Shown piece after piece: positions 32,633 to 43,763 of a stretch of DNA of 64,000 nucleotides. The notes under the pieces were generated by a model. That model was not told where the DNA came from and searched no databases. It worked only from the letters and a program-made list of their open reading frames with translations. Position 1 is the first letter of the stretch; each line of letters opens with the position of its first letter. Source of the DNA: Mesorhizobium temperatum (lineage in GTDB: Bacteria; Pseudomonadota; Alphaproteobacteria; Rhizobiales; Rhizobiaceae). Where the stretch lies: contig NZ_NPKJ01000076.1 in NCBI RefSeq assembly GCF_002284575.1, forward strand, positions 199,432 through 263,431. Reading direction: 5' to 3'. The position numbers and the translations under genes were made by a program.

Positions 32633-34177
32633 TCAGCGCCCCCTTGCCAGGCTGCCGAGGATGCCGCGCACGATTGCCCGTCCGACGGACGAGCCGACCG
32701 AACGAACCACCGATTTGATCGCCGCCTCCGCCACCGTCTGGCGATTGGACGATCGCGGCGCCGGTGCCCGCCTGCCGCCGGTGGGCTGGGGGGCGGGATC
32801 GTCATTGCCGAAGCCTGGAATGGTCCAGCGTGAGCGGCCGCTCTCCTGCTGCTGCGCCTCCGCGTCGAGAGCGTCCTTGGCCTTTTTCTGCAGCATCTCG
32901 AACGCCGAATCGCGATCGACGGTCTGGTCGTACTGTCCCGCAACCGGGCTCTCAGTGATCAGCTTGCGACGCTCGTCAGGCGTGATCGGACCAAGCCGCG
33001 ACGACGGCGGGCGAACCAGCGTCCGCTGGACCATGGACGGAACACCTTTGGCTTCCAGCGTCGAGACCAGAGCCTCGCCGGTGCCGAGCTGCGTGATTAC
33101 GGTCGCACAGTCGAAATCGGGATTGGGCCTGAACGTCTCGGCGGCCGTCTTCACGGCCTTCTGCTCCCGCGGCGTGTAGGCGCGCAGGGCGTGCTGCACC
33201 CGGTTGCCGAGCTGTGCCAGAACCGTTTCGGGGATATCCAGCGGATTCTGGGTGACGAAGTAAACGCCGACGCCCTTCGAGCGGATCAGGCGGACCACCT
33301 GTTCGACCCGGTCGATCAGCACCTTCGGCGCGTCATCGAACAGAAGGTGCGCCTCGTCGAAGAAGAAGACCAGCTTTGGCTTGTCGGGGTCGCCGACTTC
33401 GGGAAGCTCCTCGAACAGTTCCGACATCAGCCACAAAAGGAATGTCGCATAGAGCCGGGGATTCATCATCAGCTTGTCGGCGGCCAGCACGCTGATGGCG
33501 CCGCGGCCGTCGCGGGTCGTGCGCATGATGTCGGCGATCCGCAACGCCGGCTCGCCGAAGAAATTTGCCGCTCCCTGCTGCTCTAGAACCAGCAGCGTGC
33601 GCTGGATTGCGCCGACCGAAGGCTTGGTCACATTGCCGTAGCGAGCGCCGATTTCTTCGGCGCGTTCGGCGATGTTGGCAAGAAGCGCTTGCAGATCCTT
33701 CAGGTCCAGCAGCAACAGGCCTTCCTCGTCGGCGATGCGGAAGGCGATGTTCATGATGCCTTCCTGCGCCTCGGACAGGTTCATCAGGCGCGACAGAAGC
33801 AGCGGCCCCATTTCCGAGACGGTGGCGCGGATCGGATGGCCCTGCTCGCCGAACAAATCCCAGAAGATGACCGGAAATTCCTGGAAATCATAAGGATCGA
33901 GCTTGACCTGCTCGGCGCGCTTGACCAGGAAATCCTGTGCGGTGCCCATCATGGCGATACCGGACAGATCGCCCTTGATGTCGGCGCAGAAGACCGGCAC
34001 GCCGGCATTGGAGAAACCTTCCGCCAGAATCTGCAAACTCACGGTCTTGCCGGTGCCGGTCGCGCCGGTGACCAGGCCGTGACGATTGCCATACTGAAGC
34101 AGCAGATTTTCTGCGCGCTGGTAGCTGTCATCAGGCTTTCGGCTGGCTCCTATGAAAATACTGGTGTCGTCAGCCAT
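32633..34177 (-). CDS. HerA-like ATPase, DUF853 family
   Basis: A 514-residue P-loop ATPase of the HerA/FtsK superfamily. Walker A is GATGTGKTVS near residue 41, and Walker B is KLVFFFDEAHLLF. The family also shows GVPVFCADIKGDLSG, VYFVTQNPLDIPETVLAQLGNRVQHALRAYTP and the C-terminal arginine-rich SVGRAIVRGILGS. The start was set at MADDTSIFIGASRKPD. The frame stays open 63 codons upstream but without family resemblance. The cellular role of DUF853 proteins is not established; no nuclease partner (NurA) lies nearby. Confidence 0.9.
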   Translation of the reverse strand: MADDTSIFIGASRKPDDSYQRAENLLLQYGNRHGLVTGATGTGKTVSLQILAEGFSNAGVPVFCADIKGDLSGIAMMGTAQDFLVKRAEQVKLDPYDFQEFPVIFWDLFGEQGHPIRATVSEMGPLLLSRLMNLSEAQEGIMNIAFRIADEEGLLLLDLKDLQALLANIAERAEEIGARYGNVTKPSVGAIQRTLLVLEQQGAANFFGEPALRIADIMRTTRDGRGAISVLAADKLMMNPRLYATFLLWLMSELFEELPEVGDPDKPKLVFFFDEAHLLFDDAPKVLIDRVEQVVRLIRSKGVGVYFVTQNPLDIPETVLAQLGNRVQHALRAYTPREQKAVKTAAETFRPNPDFDCATVITQLGTGEALVSTLEAKGVPSMVQRTLVRPPSSRLGPITPDERRKLITESPVAGQYDQTVDRDSAFEMLQKKAKDALDAEAQQQESGRSRWTIPGFGNDDPAPQPTGGRRAPAPRSSNRQTVAEAAIKSVVRSVGSSVGRAIVRGILGSLARGR

Positions 34178-34434
34178 GTGTCCGGTCTCCGCAAACCTGA
34201 AGTGTTGAACGCCCTGGTCTATTGAAAGTAACGGGGCTCGCCGCAGGTATAATGACGCCATTGCGCAGCGACAATGGCCATGGTCGAAATTGGTTTTGGA
34301 GCTTGCGGATTTTGCGCATGTTTGGCAATCGGTTGACGGTTCATCGTCGCAGGACGCGTGTTGCATTGTGATATGGGACGGGGAACCGTAGACTGACGTT
34401 CCAGGCCTATCGGCCGAGAAGACGAGGAGAGCGG

Positions 34435-35873
34435 ATGGGCGCCGGTGCCTTGAACCACGATGCCGAACTTCCGAACCCTGACCGGCAGCGGTGGCTGGCC
34501 CTTGCGGAAAAAGCCTTGGCCGGCGGATCCTTCGAGGAAAAGCTCGTATCCCATACGGACGATGGCATCCGCATCGAACCGCTCTATGATCGTTCGGTCA
34601 CCGGAGAGCCTCTCGCGCGGGCAAATCCCAGATCGCCGTGGATCGTCAGCCAGCGTATCGACGATCCGGATATCGGCCGCGCCAAAGCCCAGGCCCTGGA
34701 AGACGTCGCACAGGGTGCCACCGGATTGTCGCTTGTCTTCGAAGGCGCGCCGAATGCGTTCGGCTACGGCCTGCCGAGGACTGCCGAGGCGCTGGAGACC
34801 GTGCTGGACGGCGTGCCGCTCAACCGCATCCAGGTCCGCATCGACGCGCATCCCTGGAGCCGCGCCGTGGCCGACTGGCTGGTTGCGTTCTTGAGCAAGC
34901 GCCGGTCAGACCCGGCAAAGCTCAACCTTTCCTTCGGTATCGATCCGGCGGCGATCTTTGCCGGAACCGGCCGGTTGCGGATGTCGATCGAGGCCCTGCA
35001 GGCGTCGATGCCGCAATCCCTGGCACATTTTTTCTCGATGGACGTGCCCGGGGTTCTGCTGGAGGCAGACGGACGCGTCTTCCACAATGCCGGCGCCACC
35101 GAAGCGCAGGAGCTGGGCACCATGATGGCTTCGGCGGTCTCCTATCTCCGGATGTTCGAGGAGGCGCGCCAGCCGCTCGTCTATGCGGCGCCCCATATCG
35201 GCTTTGCTCTGAGCGTCGACCAGGACCAGTTCGTGTCGATGGCCAAGGTCAGGGCCCTGCGCAGGCTGTGGGCGCGGGTCCAGGAGGCATGCTCGATCGC
35301 CGCCGCCACCGCCAACATCCATGCCGAGACGTCCTTCCGCATGATGACTTCGGCGGACCCGGAGACAAACATCCTGCGTACCGCGATCGCCGGTTTTGCC
35401 GCGGCAGCCGGCGGGGCGGATTCGATCTCCATCCTGCCGCATACGATCGCGCATGGCCTGCCGGCGGGCTTTGCCCGCCGTGTCGCCCGCAATACGCAAC
35501 TGATCATGGCCAACGAAAGCCATATCGATCATGTCGCCGACCCTGCTTGCGGTTCGGGCGCCGTTGAAGCGCTGACCGCCGAACTCTGCGAAGCGGCGTG
35601 GGAAGAATTCCGGCTGATCGAGGCGGAAGGCGGCGTGCTGTCCAGCCTGCAGCAAGGACATATCCAGAAACGGGTTCAGGCGGCCGCCGCCCGCCGCAAT
35701 GCTGCCTATCAGGCGGGCGATCGGGCCATAATCGGCACGACACTTCACCCGTCGAAGACCGAACGTCCGGTCGAAACGCTGGCGGCGGAGCGGCGGCCTG
35801 CCGTCACCGAGGGCGTAGCGGTGTGCGAGCCGCTATTTCCGATCCGCCTCGATCAATCGATCGGAGCAGCGCC

Positions 35874-35877
<4 letters not shown>
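34435..35877 (+). CDS. Methylmalonyl-CoA mutase small-subunit-like protein
   Basis: A 480-residue protein with the mutase barrel fold but no C-terminal B12-binding domain. It carries IDAHPWSRAVADWLVAFLS and IHAETSFRMMTSADPETNILRTAIAGFAAAAGGADSI, typical of the MutA-type subunit, and VADPACGSGAVEALT in place of the catalytic region. Its stop overlaps the start of the large subunit gene (ATGA), so the products are probably made in equal amounts and form a heterodimer. The active site is expected only in the partner. Confidence 0.9.
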
Positions 35878-37997
<2,120 letters not shown>

Positions 37998-38000
37998 GCC

Positions 38001-38053
38001 GTTATAATATATGTTGTAACGAGGGCGGGTTTCGTTATAATTGGTGTTGCAAC
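38001..38053 (+). promoter_or_regulatory. Twin palindromic operator of the toxin-antitoxin module
   Basis: Two inverted repeats, GTTATAA-N6-TTGTAAC (38001-38020) and GTTATAA-N6-TTGCAAC (38034-38053), with start-to-start spacing of 33 bp, about three helical turns. They end 13 bp before the antitoxin ATG and overlap the AT-rich promoter zone. Autoregulation by an AbrB-type antitoxin, with toxin as co-repressor, would fit. Confidence 0.8.
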
Positions 38054-38066
38054 AAGGTGCAGCGCC

Positions 38067-38288
38067 ATGAACACGACCATCCGCAAGATCGGCAATTCCG
38101 AAGGCGTCATCCTGCCGAGGGAGCTTCTCGATCGTCTGAACCTGAAGGCTGGCGACCAGCTTCAAATCGTTGAAACCGGTGATGGCCTTGCGCTGAAGCC
38201 GGTGGACGATAGCTTCGAGCGGCAAATGAAAGCTGCCCGCGAGGTGATGGACAAATACAAAGTGGCGCTTCAGAAGCTCGCCGAATGA
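38067..38288 (+). CDS. AbrB/MazE/SpoVT-type antitoxin
   Basis: A 73-residue protein with the swapped-hairpin AbrB fold (MNTTIRKIGNSEGVILPRELLDRLNLKAGDQLQIVETGDGLALKP), which binds DNA. The helical C-terminus (SFERQMKAAREVMDKYKVALQKL) would bind and neutralise the toxin. It overlaps the toxin gene by 4 bp (ATGA). Two palindromes lie just upstream. Confidence 0.92.
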   Translation: MNTTIRKIGNSEGVILPRELLDRLNLKAGDQLQIVETGDGLALKPVDDSFERQMKAAREVMDKYKVALQKLAE

Positions 38289-38674
38289 GCTGGCAATTCC
38301 TGAGCCGGCGCGCCGTGGAAGCGATGCACGCGGAGCAGCTGCGCCGGCATGGCGGCGCGCAGGGTTTGAGGGACGAGAATGCTCTTGAATCGGCGCTCGC
38401 CCGCGCCGAGAACAAGGCGAACCATGGTGATCCATCGATCGGGGATCTGGCTGCGGCCTATATCTTCGGCATCGCCAGAAATCACGCCTTTGTCGACGGC
38501 AACAAGCGCACGGCCATCGTCGCCGCCGGCGTGTTCCTGATTGTCAACGGCTATACGCTGACGGCCGACAGCGGCACGATCTATGAATTCGTCATGGGCG
38601 TTGCCGCCGGCGAGATCGACGAGGCTGGCGCTGCGGCGTTCTTCCGCGACCATATTGTCAAGATCGAGGACTAA
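38285..38674 (+). CDS. doc: Death-on-curing (Doc) Fic-family toxin
   Basis: A 129-residue Doc protein. The Fic-core motif HAFVDGNKRTA (His67 to Arg75) is intact, as is the upstream DENALESALARAENKANHG and the helix LAAAYIFGIARN. Doc phosphorylates elongation factor Tu and stops translation. Doc is classically paired with Phd; here the partner is AbrB-like. It is convergent with the Gre-like gene, with overlapping stop codons (4 bp). Confidence 0.92.
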   Translation: MSWQFLSRRAVEAMHAEQLRRHGGAQGLRDENALESALARAENKANHGDPSIGDLAAAYIFGIARNHAFVDGNKRTAIVAAGVFLIVNGYTLTADSGTIYEFVMGVAAGEIDEAGAAAFFRDHIVKIED

Positions 38675-39144
38675 TTGTCGGAGAGCTTGACGATTTCCCA
38701 TTCCTTGCCGTTCACAACGGCAATTTCGCCGACTTTCTTGCCGAACAAGGCCAGGGCCATCGGTGAAACATGGGAAATTGTGCCCTTGGCCGGATCGGCC
38801 TCATCCTCGCCGACGATCTTCCAGTGCACCTTCCTGCCGTCATCGCCTTCCAGCGTGACGCCCATGCCGAAGCGAACCAGATTGCTGCCCGGTTCCGGCA
38901 CGGAAAGCTCGGCGCTTTCACGCCGCGCGGTCCAGTAGCGCAGGTCGCGCGAGATGAGCGCGATGCGCTCGCGGTCGGCCCTCTTTTCCGCTCGAGCCAG
39001 ATCATCGCGCAGGGCAGCCAGTTCGGCGTCGATCAGCGCCAGGCCGCGTTGCGTCACCAGATTGCGGTGCGGACTGATCGGCCGCTCGCCGATGCCGGCG
39101 ATGGCGTTTTCGCTATCCTCTTCGCGCGTGAAGGCTCTGCTCAT
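38671..39144 (-). CDS. GreA/GreB-family transcription factor
   Basis: A 157-residue protein with a short N-terminal coiled coil (GLALIDAELAALRDDLARAEKRADRERIALISRDLRYW) and a C-terminal FKBP-like Gre domain (FGMGVTLEGDDGRKVHWKIVGEDEADPAKGTISHVSPMALALFGKKVGE). The tip motif of true Gre factors (G-D-[LR]-S-E-N-A) with its two acidic residues is absent; the corresponding place reads KRADRERIALIS. It may bind the RNA polymerase secondary channel without stimulating RNA cleavage. Confidence 0.85.
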   Translation of the reverse strand: MSRAFTREEDSENAIAGIGERPISPHRNLVTQRGLALIDAELAALRDDLARAEKRADRERIALISRDLRYWTARRESAELSVPEPGSNLVRFGMGVTLEGDDGRKVHWKIVGEDEADPAKGTISHVSPMALALFGKKVGEIAVVNGKEWEIVKLSDN

Positions 39145-39262
39145 TAGTCGAGCTTATGCCTCGCGCGGCGACTTCACAAGCTTTTGCCGGCAAACCGGAT
39201 CAGCCGATCCGGTCTGGCACGATTCCTGCGGCGCGACGGCCGAACGCTGGGAATCTGTGCCG

Positions 39263-40639
39263 ATGTTGAACAGACGAAAATTTCTCGCACAAACCGCCGG
39301 CTTTGCCGTCCTGGGCCTCTCGCTCGGCAAGGCAGCGGCGGGCAGCCTGCCCGGCATCGACAATGCCTCGATGCACGGCTCGATCAACGCTGCCGACCTT
39401 GGCGTGCGGCCCGGCGCGCTTGACGACCAGAGCAAGGCCTTCGCCAGGCTGCTGCGCGACGCAAGCGACCGCGACATGCCGGTGTTCCTGCCGCCGGGAA
39501 CCTATGTCGTATCCAACCTTTCGCTGCCCAGCCGTATCAGACTTTCCGGCGTGCCGGGCGCATCGCGGATCGTCTACGGCGGCAACGGCCATCTGCTCAT
39601 GGCCGAACAGGCCGAGCACATCGAACTCACCGGGCTGATGTTCGACGGCACCAACCGCTGGATGGCCGACTACGCGCAAGGCCTCCTCGGCCTCCGCCGC
39701 GTTGCTCACCTCGTCATCGACAATTGCCAGATCACCGGCAGCGGCAAAAGCGGCCTGGCGCTCGAGCACGCTTCGGGCCGCATCGAGCGCTCGGAAATAT
39801 CGGACGCGGCCGACGCCGGCATCTATTCGGTCGAAGCCGCCGGCCTGGAGATATCAGCCAATACCGTTTCCGACTGCGCCAATGGCGGTATCCTCGTGCA
39901 CCGCTGGCAAGCGGCCGAGGACGGCACCATCGTCAGCGGCAACCGCGTCGAACGCATTCAGGCGCGTAGCGGCGGAACCGGCCAGAATGGCAACGGCATC
40001 AATGCGTTTCGCGCCGGCAACGTCATCATCTCGGGCAATATCGTCTCGGACTGTGCGTTTTCGGCGATCCGCGCCAACAGCGCCAGCAATCTGCATATCA
40101 CCGGCAACACCTGCTCGCGATCGGGCGAAACGGCGCTCTATTCCGAATTCTCGTTCGAGGGAGCGATCGTCAGCAACAACATCGTCGATGGCGCCGCCAA
40201 CGGCATCTCGATCGTCAATTTCAACGAAGGCGGCCGCATGGGCGTGTGTTCCGGAAACATCGTCCGCAACCTCTCGACCAGCGGCCCCTACCCTGCCAAC
40301 GCGCCCGGTTTCGGCGTCGGTATCAGCGTCGAGGCGGATACTGCCGTCTCCGGCAACGTCATCGAGAATGCGCCGCTCTACGGCATGCACATCGGCTGGG
40401 GACCGTTCATGCGCAACGTGGTCGCCACCGCAAACATCATCCGCAAGGCTGGAACCGGCATTGCCGTCACCGTGGTCGAGGGCGCCGGGACGGCGGTCAT
40501 CTCTGACAATGTCATCGACGGCGCCCAAAACGGCGCGATCGTCGGCCACCGCTGGGCCGAGCCGGTGACCGACGATCTCGCCTCATCGGGCAATGCCGGC
40601 TATGCGCATCTGACCATCGAGCGCAATCATGTGAGCTGA
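39263..40639 (+). CDS. TIGR03808-type TAT-exported beta-helix protein
   Basis: A 458-residue protein with a twin-arginine signal (MLNRRKFLAQTAGFAVLGLSLGKAAAG). The rest consists of repeats of the parallel beta-helix type (ISANTVSDCANGGILVHRW, ISGNIVSDCAFSAIRANS, ITGNTCSRSGETALYSE, VSNNIVDGAANGISIVN). This matches the TIGR03808 family, found in Rhizobiales. The fold is that of pectate lyases and similar enzymes, but no catalytic residues were identified. It ends 10 bp before the convergent asparaginase gene. Confidence 0.88.
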   Translation: MLNRRKFLAQTAGFAVLGLSLGKAAAGSLPGIDNASMHGSINAADLGVRPGALDDQSKAFARLLRDASDRDMPVFLPPGTYVVSNLSLPSRIRLSGVPGASRIVYGGNGHLLMAEQAEHIELTGLMFDGTNRWMADYAQGLLGLRRVAHLVIDNCQITGSGKSGLALEHASGRIERSEISDAADAGIYSVEAAGLEISANTVSDCANGGILVHRWQAAEDGTIVSGNRVERIQARSGGTGQNGNGINAFRAGNVIISGNIVSDCAFSAIRANSASNLHITGNTCSRSGETALYSEFSFEGAIVSNNIVDGAANGISIVNFNEGGRMGVCSGNIVRNLSTSGPYPANAPGFGVGISVEADTAVSGNVIENAPLYGMHIGWGPFMRNVVATANIIRKAGTGIAVTVVEGAGTAVISDNVIDGAQNGAIVGHRWAEPVTDDLASSGNAGYAHLTIERNHVS

Positions 40640-40649
40640 ATGGCCGTTC

Positions 40650-41654
40650 TCAGCTTAGTGCGGCGGTGGGCCGGAGTACGCCAACCTTGGCGCCGATCCG
40701 GCTTTCGATGGGCGGATGTGCCTGTTCGATCAGTCTTGCCGCCAGCGCCTTGTCGGCGTGGAAAAACCTGGCCATGCACGCCGCGACCATGACTTCAGCC
40801 GCCCGGCCGGCGCCATCATCGCATTTCAGCGCTATGCCAAGGCCAAGCTCGGGAAGTGCCGCGCAATAGACGCCTTCAGCGCCTCCCTTCACAAAAATCC
40901 GGCCGGGTGCGGCTTCCATCAGCGCAACATCAGCCCTGCCCGTGCCGGCAACCAGAAAGGGCTCGGCCATGCAGGCGGAAAGCAGCCGCTTTGCCGCCTT
41001 GGCGCGCACCGGCTCAAAGCCGACACCGGTCGCCATGCGGGCAAAGCCGAGCGCGAAGCTGCGCAATGGCACGGCATAGGTCGGGATCGAGCAGCCGTCA
41101 GTGCCGCAATGATCAAAATCATGGACGGCACCTGTCACCGCTTGCATCGCGTCGCGCACCATCTCCTGCGAGGCGTGGCCTGGTTTGACATAGCCGCGAT
41201 GGGCGATGCCGGTTTGGACGCAGGTGCAGAGGAAGCCTGCATGCTTACCTGAGCAGTTGTTGTGCAGTGCGTTTGGCGCCTTGCCGGCACGGGCGAGCGC
41301 AACTGTCGCCGGATGGTTGGACGGCCAATGGGCGCCGCACTCCAGCGCGGTCTCGTCCAGCCCGGCCTTCGCCAGCATCGCCCGCGCCAGTTCGACATGC
41401 GCCGGCTCGCCGGAATGCGAAGCGCAGGCTAGCGCCAGTTCGCGGTCGCCGAAACCGTACGCATCGGCGGCACCGCTTTCGACCAGTGGCAGCGCCTGGA
41501 TCGCCTTGACGGCCGAGCGCGGGAATACCGGGCGGGTCGTATCGCCGATTTCCCAGACTGATTTGCCGTCGGCATCGAAGACCGCAATGGCGCCACGATG
41601 CACGCTCTCGACCACGGCGCCGCGCAAAACTTCGACCAGAACCGGATTTGTCAT
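40650..41654 (-). CDS. L-asparaginase II, Rhizobium etli (ReAV) type
   Basis: A 334-residue enzyme that hydrolyses asparagine to aspartate and ammonia. It belongs to the family unrelated to E. coli asparaginases. The two Ser-Lys pairs and the zinc ligands described for R. etli ReAV are all present: Ser47 and Lys50 (FPRSAVKA), Ser81 (ASHSGEP), Cys134 and Lys137 (NNCSGKHAG), Cys188 (HCGTDGCS), and a lysine in IFVKGGAEG. The start at 41654 (MTNPVLVEVLRGAVV) is preferred over a frame extension through the repeat DNA. Confidence 0.92.
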   Translation of the reverse strand: MTNPVLVEVLRGAVVESVHRGAIAVFDADGKSVWEIGDTTRPVFPRSAVKAIQALPLVESGAADAYGFGDRELALACASHSGEPAHVELARAMLAKAGLDETALECGAHWPSNHPATVALARAGKAPNALHNNCSGKHAGFLCTCVQTGIAHRGYVKPGHASQEMVRDAMQAVTGAVHDFDHCGTDGCSIPTYAVPLRSFALGFARMATGVGFEPVRAKAAKRLLSACMAEPFLVAGTGRADVALMEAAPGRIFVKGGAEGVYCAALPELGLGIALKCDDGAGRAAEVMVAACMARFFHADKALAARLIEQAHPPIESRIGAKVGVLRPTAALS

Positions 41655-41670
41655 GAATTCCCCGCTAACG

Positions 41671-41772
41671 CATGACCTCGAAAATCGGAATCGATTTTCG
41701 AAAAGGATCATGCGTAAAATCAAAGTGTTACAGCGCCCTTTGCGCGCCCGGAAGGGGCGCGCGGCGCTGTAA
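41671..41772. repeat. Composite palindromic repeat (type 1)
   Basis: CATGACC, then the inverted repeat CGAAAATCG...CGATTTTCG, AAAAGGATCATGCG, and the second module ACAGCGCC...GGCGCTGT with inner arms GCGCGCCC / GGGGCGCGC. It separates the thiolase and asparaginase genes and is the clearest copy in the window. Confidence 0.9.
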
Positions 41773-41784
41773 TGCGGGCCGCTT

Positions 41785-42951
41785 TTATCTGATCCGATCG
41801 AGAATGGAAACGTAGTTGGCGACCGCGGCGCCACCCATGTTGAAGATGCCGCCAAGCTTGGCTCCCGGCACCTGGATGCCGCCGGCCTCGCCGACGAGCT
41901 GCATGGCGGTCAGCACGTGCATCGAGACGCCGGTGGCGCCGATCGGGTGGCCCTTGGCCTTCAGCCCGCCGGACGGATTGACCGGCAGCCGACCGTCCTT
42001 CGCCGTCTCGCCATCCAGCGCCAGTTTTGCGCCCTCACCCGGTTTCGCCAGTCCCATCGCCTCATATTCGATCAGCTCGGCGATGGTGAAGCAGTCATGC
42101 GTCTCGACGAAGGACAGATCATCGAGCGTCACACCAGCCCTCTTCAGCGCCTGGCTCCAGGCCTGTTCGCAGCCTTCGAACGCCAGGATGTCGCGCTTCG
42201 ACATCGGCAGGAAATCCTGCACATGCTCGTTGGCGCGGAAGGCGACGGCGCGGCGCATCTTTAACGCAGTCGCCGTGTCGGCAAGGACCAGGGCGGCGGC
42301 GCCGTCCGAAACCAGCGAGCAGTCGGTGCGTTTCAGAGGGCCAGCGACGAAGGGGTTCTTCTCGCTCTCATGCCGGCAGAACTCATAGCCGAAATCCTTG
42401 CGCATCTGCGCATAGGGATTGTCGACGCCGTTCTTGTGGTTCTTGGCGGCGATCATCGCCAGCGCGTCCGACTGGTCGCCATAGCGCTGGAAATAGGCTT
42501 GGGCGATCTTGCCGAAAACGCCGGCGAAGCCTGCCGGCGTGTCGCCCTCCTCGGGCAGATAAGAGGCCTTGAGAAGGTTCTTGCCGATTTCTGGACCTGA
42601 TGTCGTCGTCATCTGCTCGGCGCCGACCACCAGCACGATGCGGGCGGCATTGGCGTCGATGGCGCGGATGCCTTGCCTGACCGCCGCCGAACCGGTGGCG
42701 CAAGCGTTCTCGACGCGGGTCGCCGGCTTGAAGCGCAGCCGGTCGTCGGCCTGCAGGACCAGGCTTGCGGTGAAATCCTGTGCGGAAAAGCCGGCATTGA
42801 AGTGGCCAAGCACGATCTCGTCGACCTCGTCCGGACCGATGCCGGCATGATCGAGCGCCTCGCTAGCCACCTTGGTGATCAGGCCCTCCAGCGTCTCGCC
42901 TTCGAGCTTGCCGAAACGCGAATGCGCCCAGCCGACGATGCATGCTGTCAT
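41785..42951 (-). CDS. Thiolase-family acetyl-CoA acetyltransferase
   Basis: A 388-residue thiolase. The start at 42951 (MTACIVGWAHSRFGKLEGETLEGLI) has GGAG 7 bp upstream. The acyl-binding Cys84 is in ENACATGSAA. The second active-site region GGLKAKGHPIGATG is present, and HDCFT occupies the third site. The features resemble the SCP2/lipid-transfer branch rather than biosynthetic PhaA. It is divergent from betI across 221 bp, so BetI might also affect it. The substrate is unknown. Confidence 0.88.
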   Translation of the reverse strand: MTACIVGWAHSRFGKLEGETLEGLITKVASEALDHAGIGPDEVDEIVLGHFNAGFSAQDFTASLVLQADDRLRFKPATRVENACATGSAAVRQGIRAIDANAARIVLVVGAEQMTTTSGPEIGKNLLKASYLPEEGDTPAGFAGVFGKIAQAYFQRYGDQSDALAMIAAKNHKNGVDNPYAQMRKDFGYEFCRHESEKNPFVAGPLKRTDCSLVSDGAAALVLADTATALKMRRAVAFRANEHVQDFLPMSKRDILAFEGCEQAWSQALKRAGVTLDDLSFVETHDCFTIAELIEYEAMGLAKPGEGAKLALDGETAKDGRLPVNPSGGLKAKGHPIGATGVSMHVLTAMQLVGEAGGIQVPGAKLGGIFNMGGAAVANYVSILDRIR

Positions 42952-43120
42952 GGTTATCTCCATCCTACGGGCCGGGCTACGCGATGTCGCAGCGCCTCAG
43001 CATTGTTCAAGCATGAACCGTTCCAGCGACTTCGTGAAGGGGCCAGAACCACACAATCGCTTGATCTTGAGTATCTGGTCACGGCACCTCACTTTTGCCA
43101 CCAAATCAGGCTGGATTTTT

Positions 43121-43140
43121 GTTGATTGATCCGTCAATAA
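43121..43140 (+). promoter_or_regulatory. Probable BetI operator
   Basis: The inverted repeat ATTGA-TCCG-TCAAT (43125-43138) sits in an AT-rich stretch 34 bp before the betI ATG. The ATTGA...TCAAT layout resembles sites described for BetI in other bacteria. It lies in the divergent region shared with the thiolase gene. Confidence 0.7.
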
Positions 43141-43172
43141 AAAATAATCTCGTCTCACAGGCCGGAGCAAGA

Positions 43173-43763
43173 ATGCCGAAAGTCGGAATGGAGCCGTTGC
43201 GCCGCAGGGCGCTGATCGACGCGACGATCTCGGCGATCGGCGAGCGCGGTTCGCTTGATGTGACGATGTCGGAAATCGCCGGGCGCGCTGGCGTGTCCTC
43301 GGCGCTTGCCCATCACTATTTCGGCGCCAAGGACGAACTTTTGCTGGCGACGATGCGGCACATCCTGGCCGAGCTGACCGCCGACATGCGGCGCGCGCTT
43401 CGATCGGCCAGCACGGCGCGCCAGCGCGTTTCGGCCGTGGTCGCCGTCAATTTCTCCGACGTCCAGTTCCGGCCGGAAACGATCGCCGCCTGGCTGGCCT
43501 TCTATGTCGAGGCGCAGAAATCAGCAGCACTTCGCCGGCTGCTCAAGGTCTATGCGCGACGGCTGCATTCCAATCTGTTGAGCGGGCTGACCGGCATCCT
43601 GCCGAGAAGCGAAGCCGACCGGGTCGCCGAGGCGACAGCGGCGCTGATCGACGGGCTCTACATCAGGCGCGCGCTGAAGGACGGCGTGCCCAATGCCGCG
43701 ACCGCGATCGCACTGATCGAGGATTACCTCGAAACGAAACTCAGCCGCCGGAGCGCGCAGTGA
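43173..43763 (+). CDS. betI: Choline-responsive TetR repressor BetI
   Basis: A 196-residue regulator. The start at 43173 gives MPKVGMEPLRRRALIDATISAIGERGSLDVTMSEIAGRAGVSSALAHHYFGAKDELL, a classic BetI N-terminus. It represses the bet operon until choline is present. It overlaps betC by 4 bp (GTGA), so the repressor heads its own operon: betI-betC-dehydratase-like-betA-betB. The ATTGA/TCAAT palindrome precedes it. Confidence 0.95.
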   Translation: MPKVGMEPLRRRALIDATISAIGERGSLDVTMSEIAGRAGVSSALAHHYFGAKDELLLATMRHILAELTADMRRALRSASTARQRVSAVVAVNFSDVQFRPETIAAWLAFYVEAQKSAALRRLLKVYARRLHSNLLSGLTGILPRSEADRVAEATAALIDGLYIRRALKDGVPNAATAIALIEDYLETKLSRRSAQ

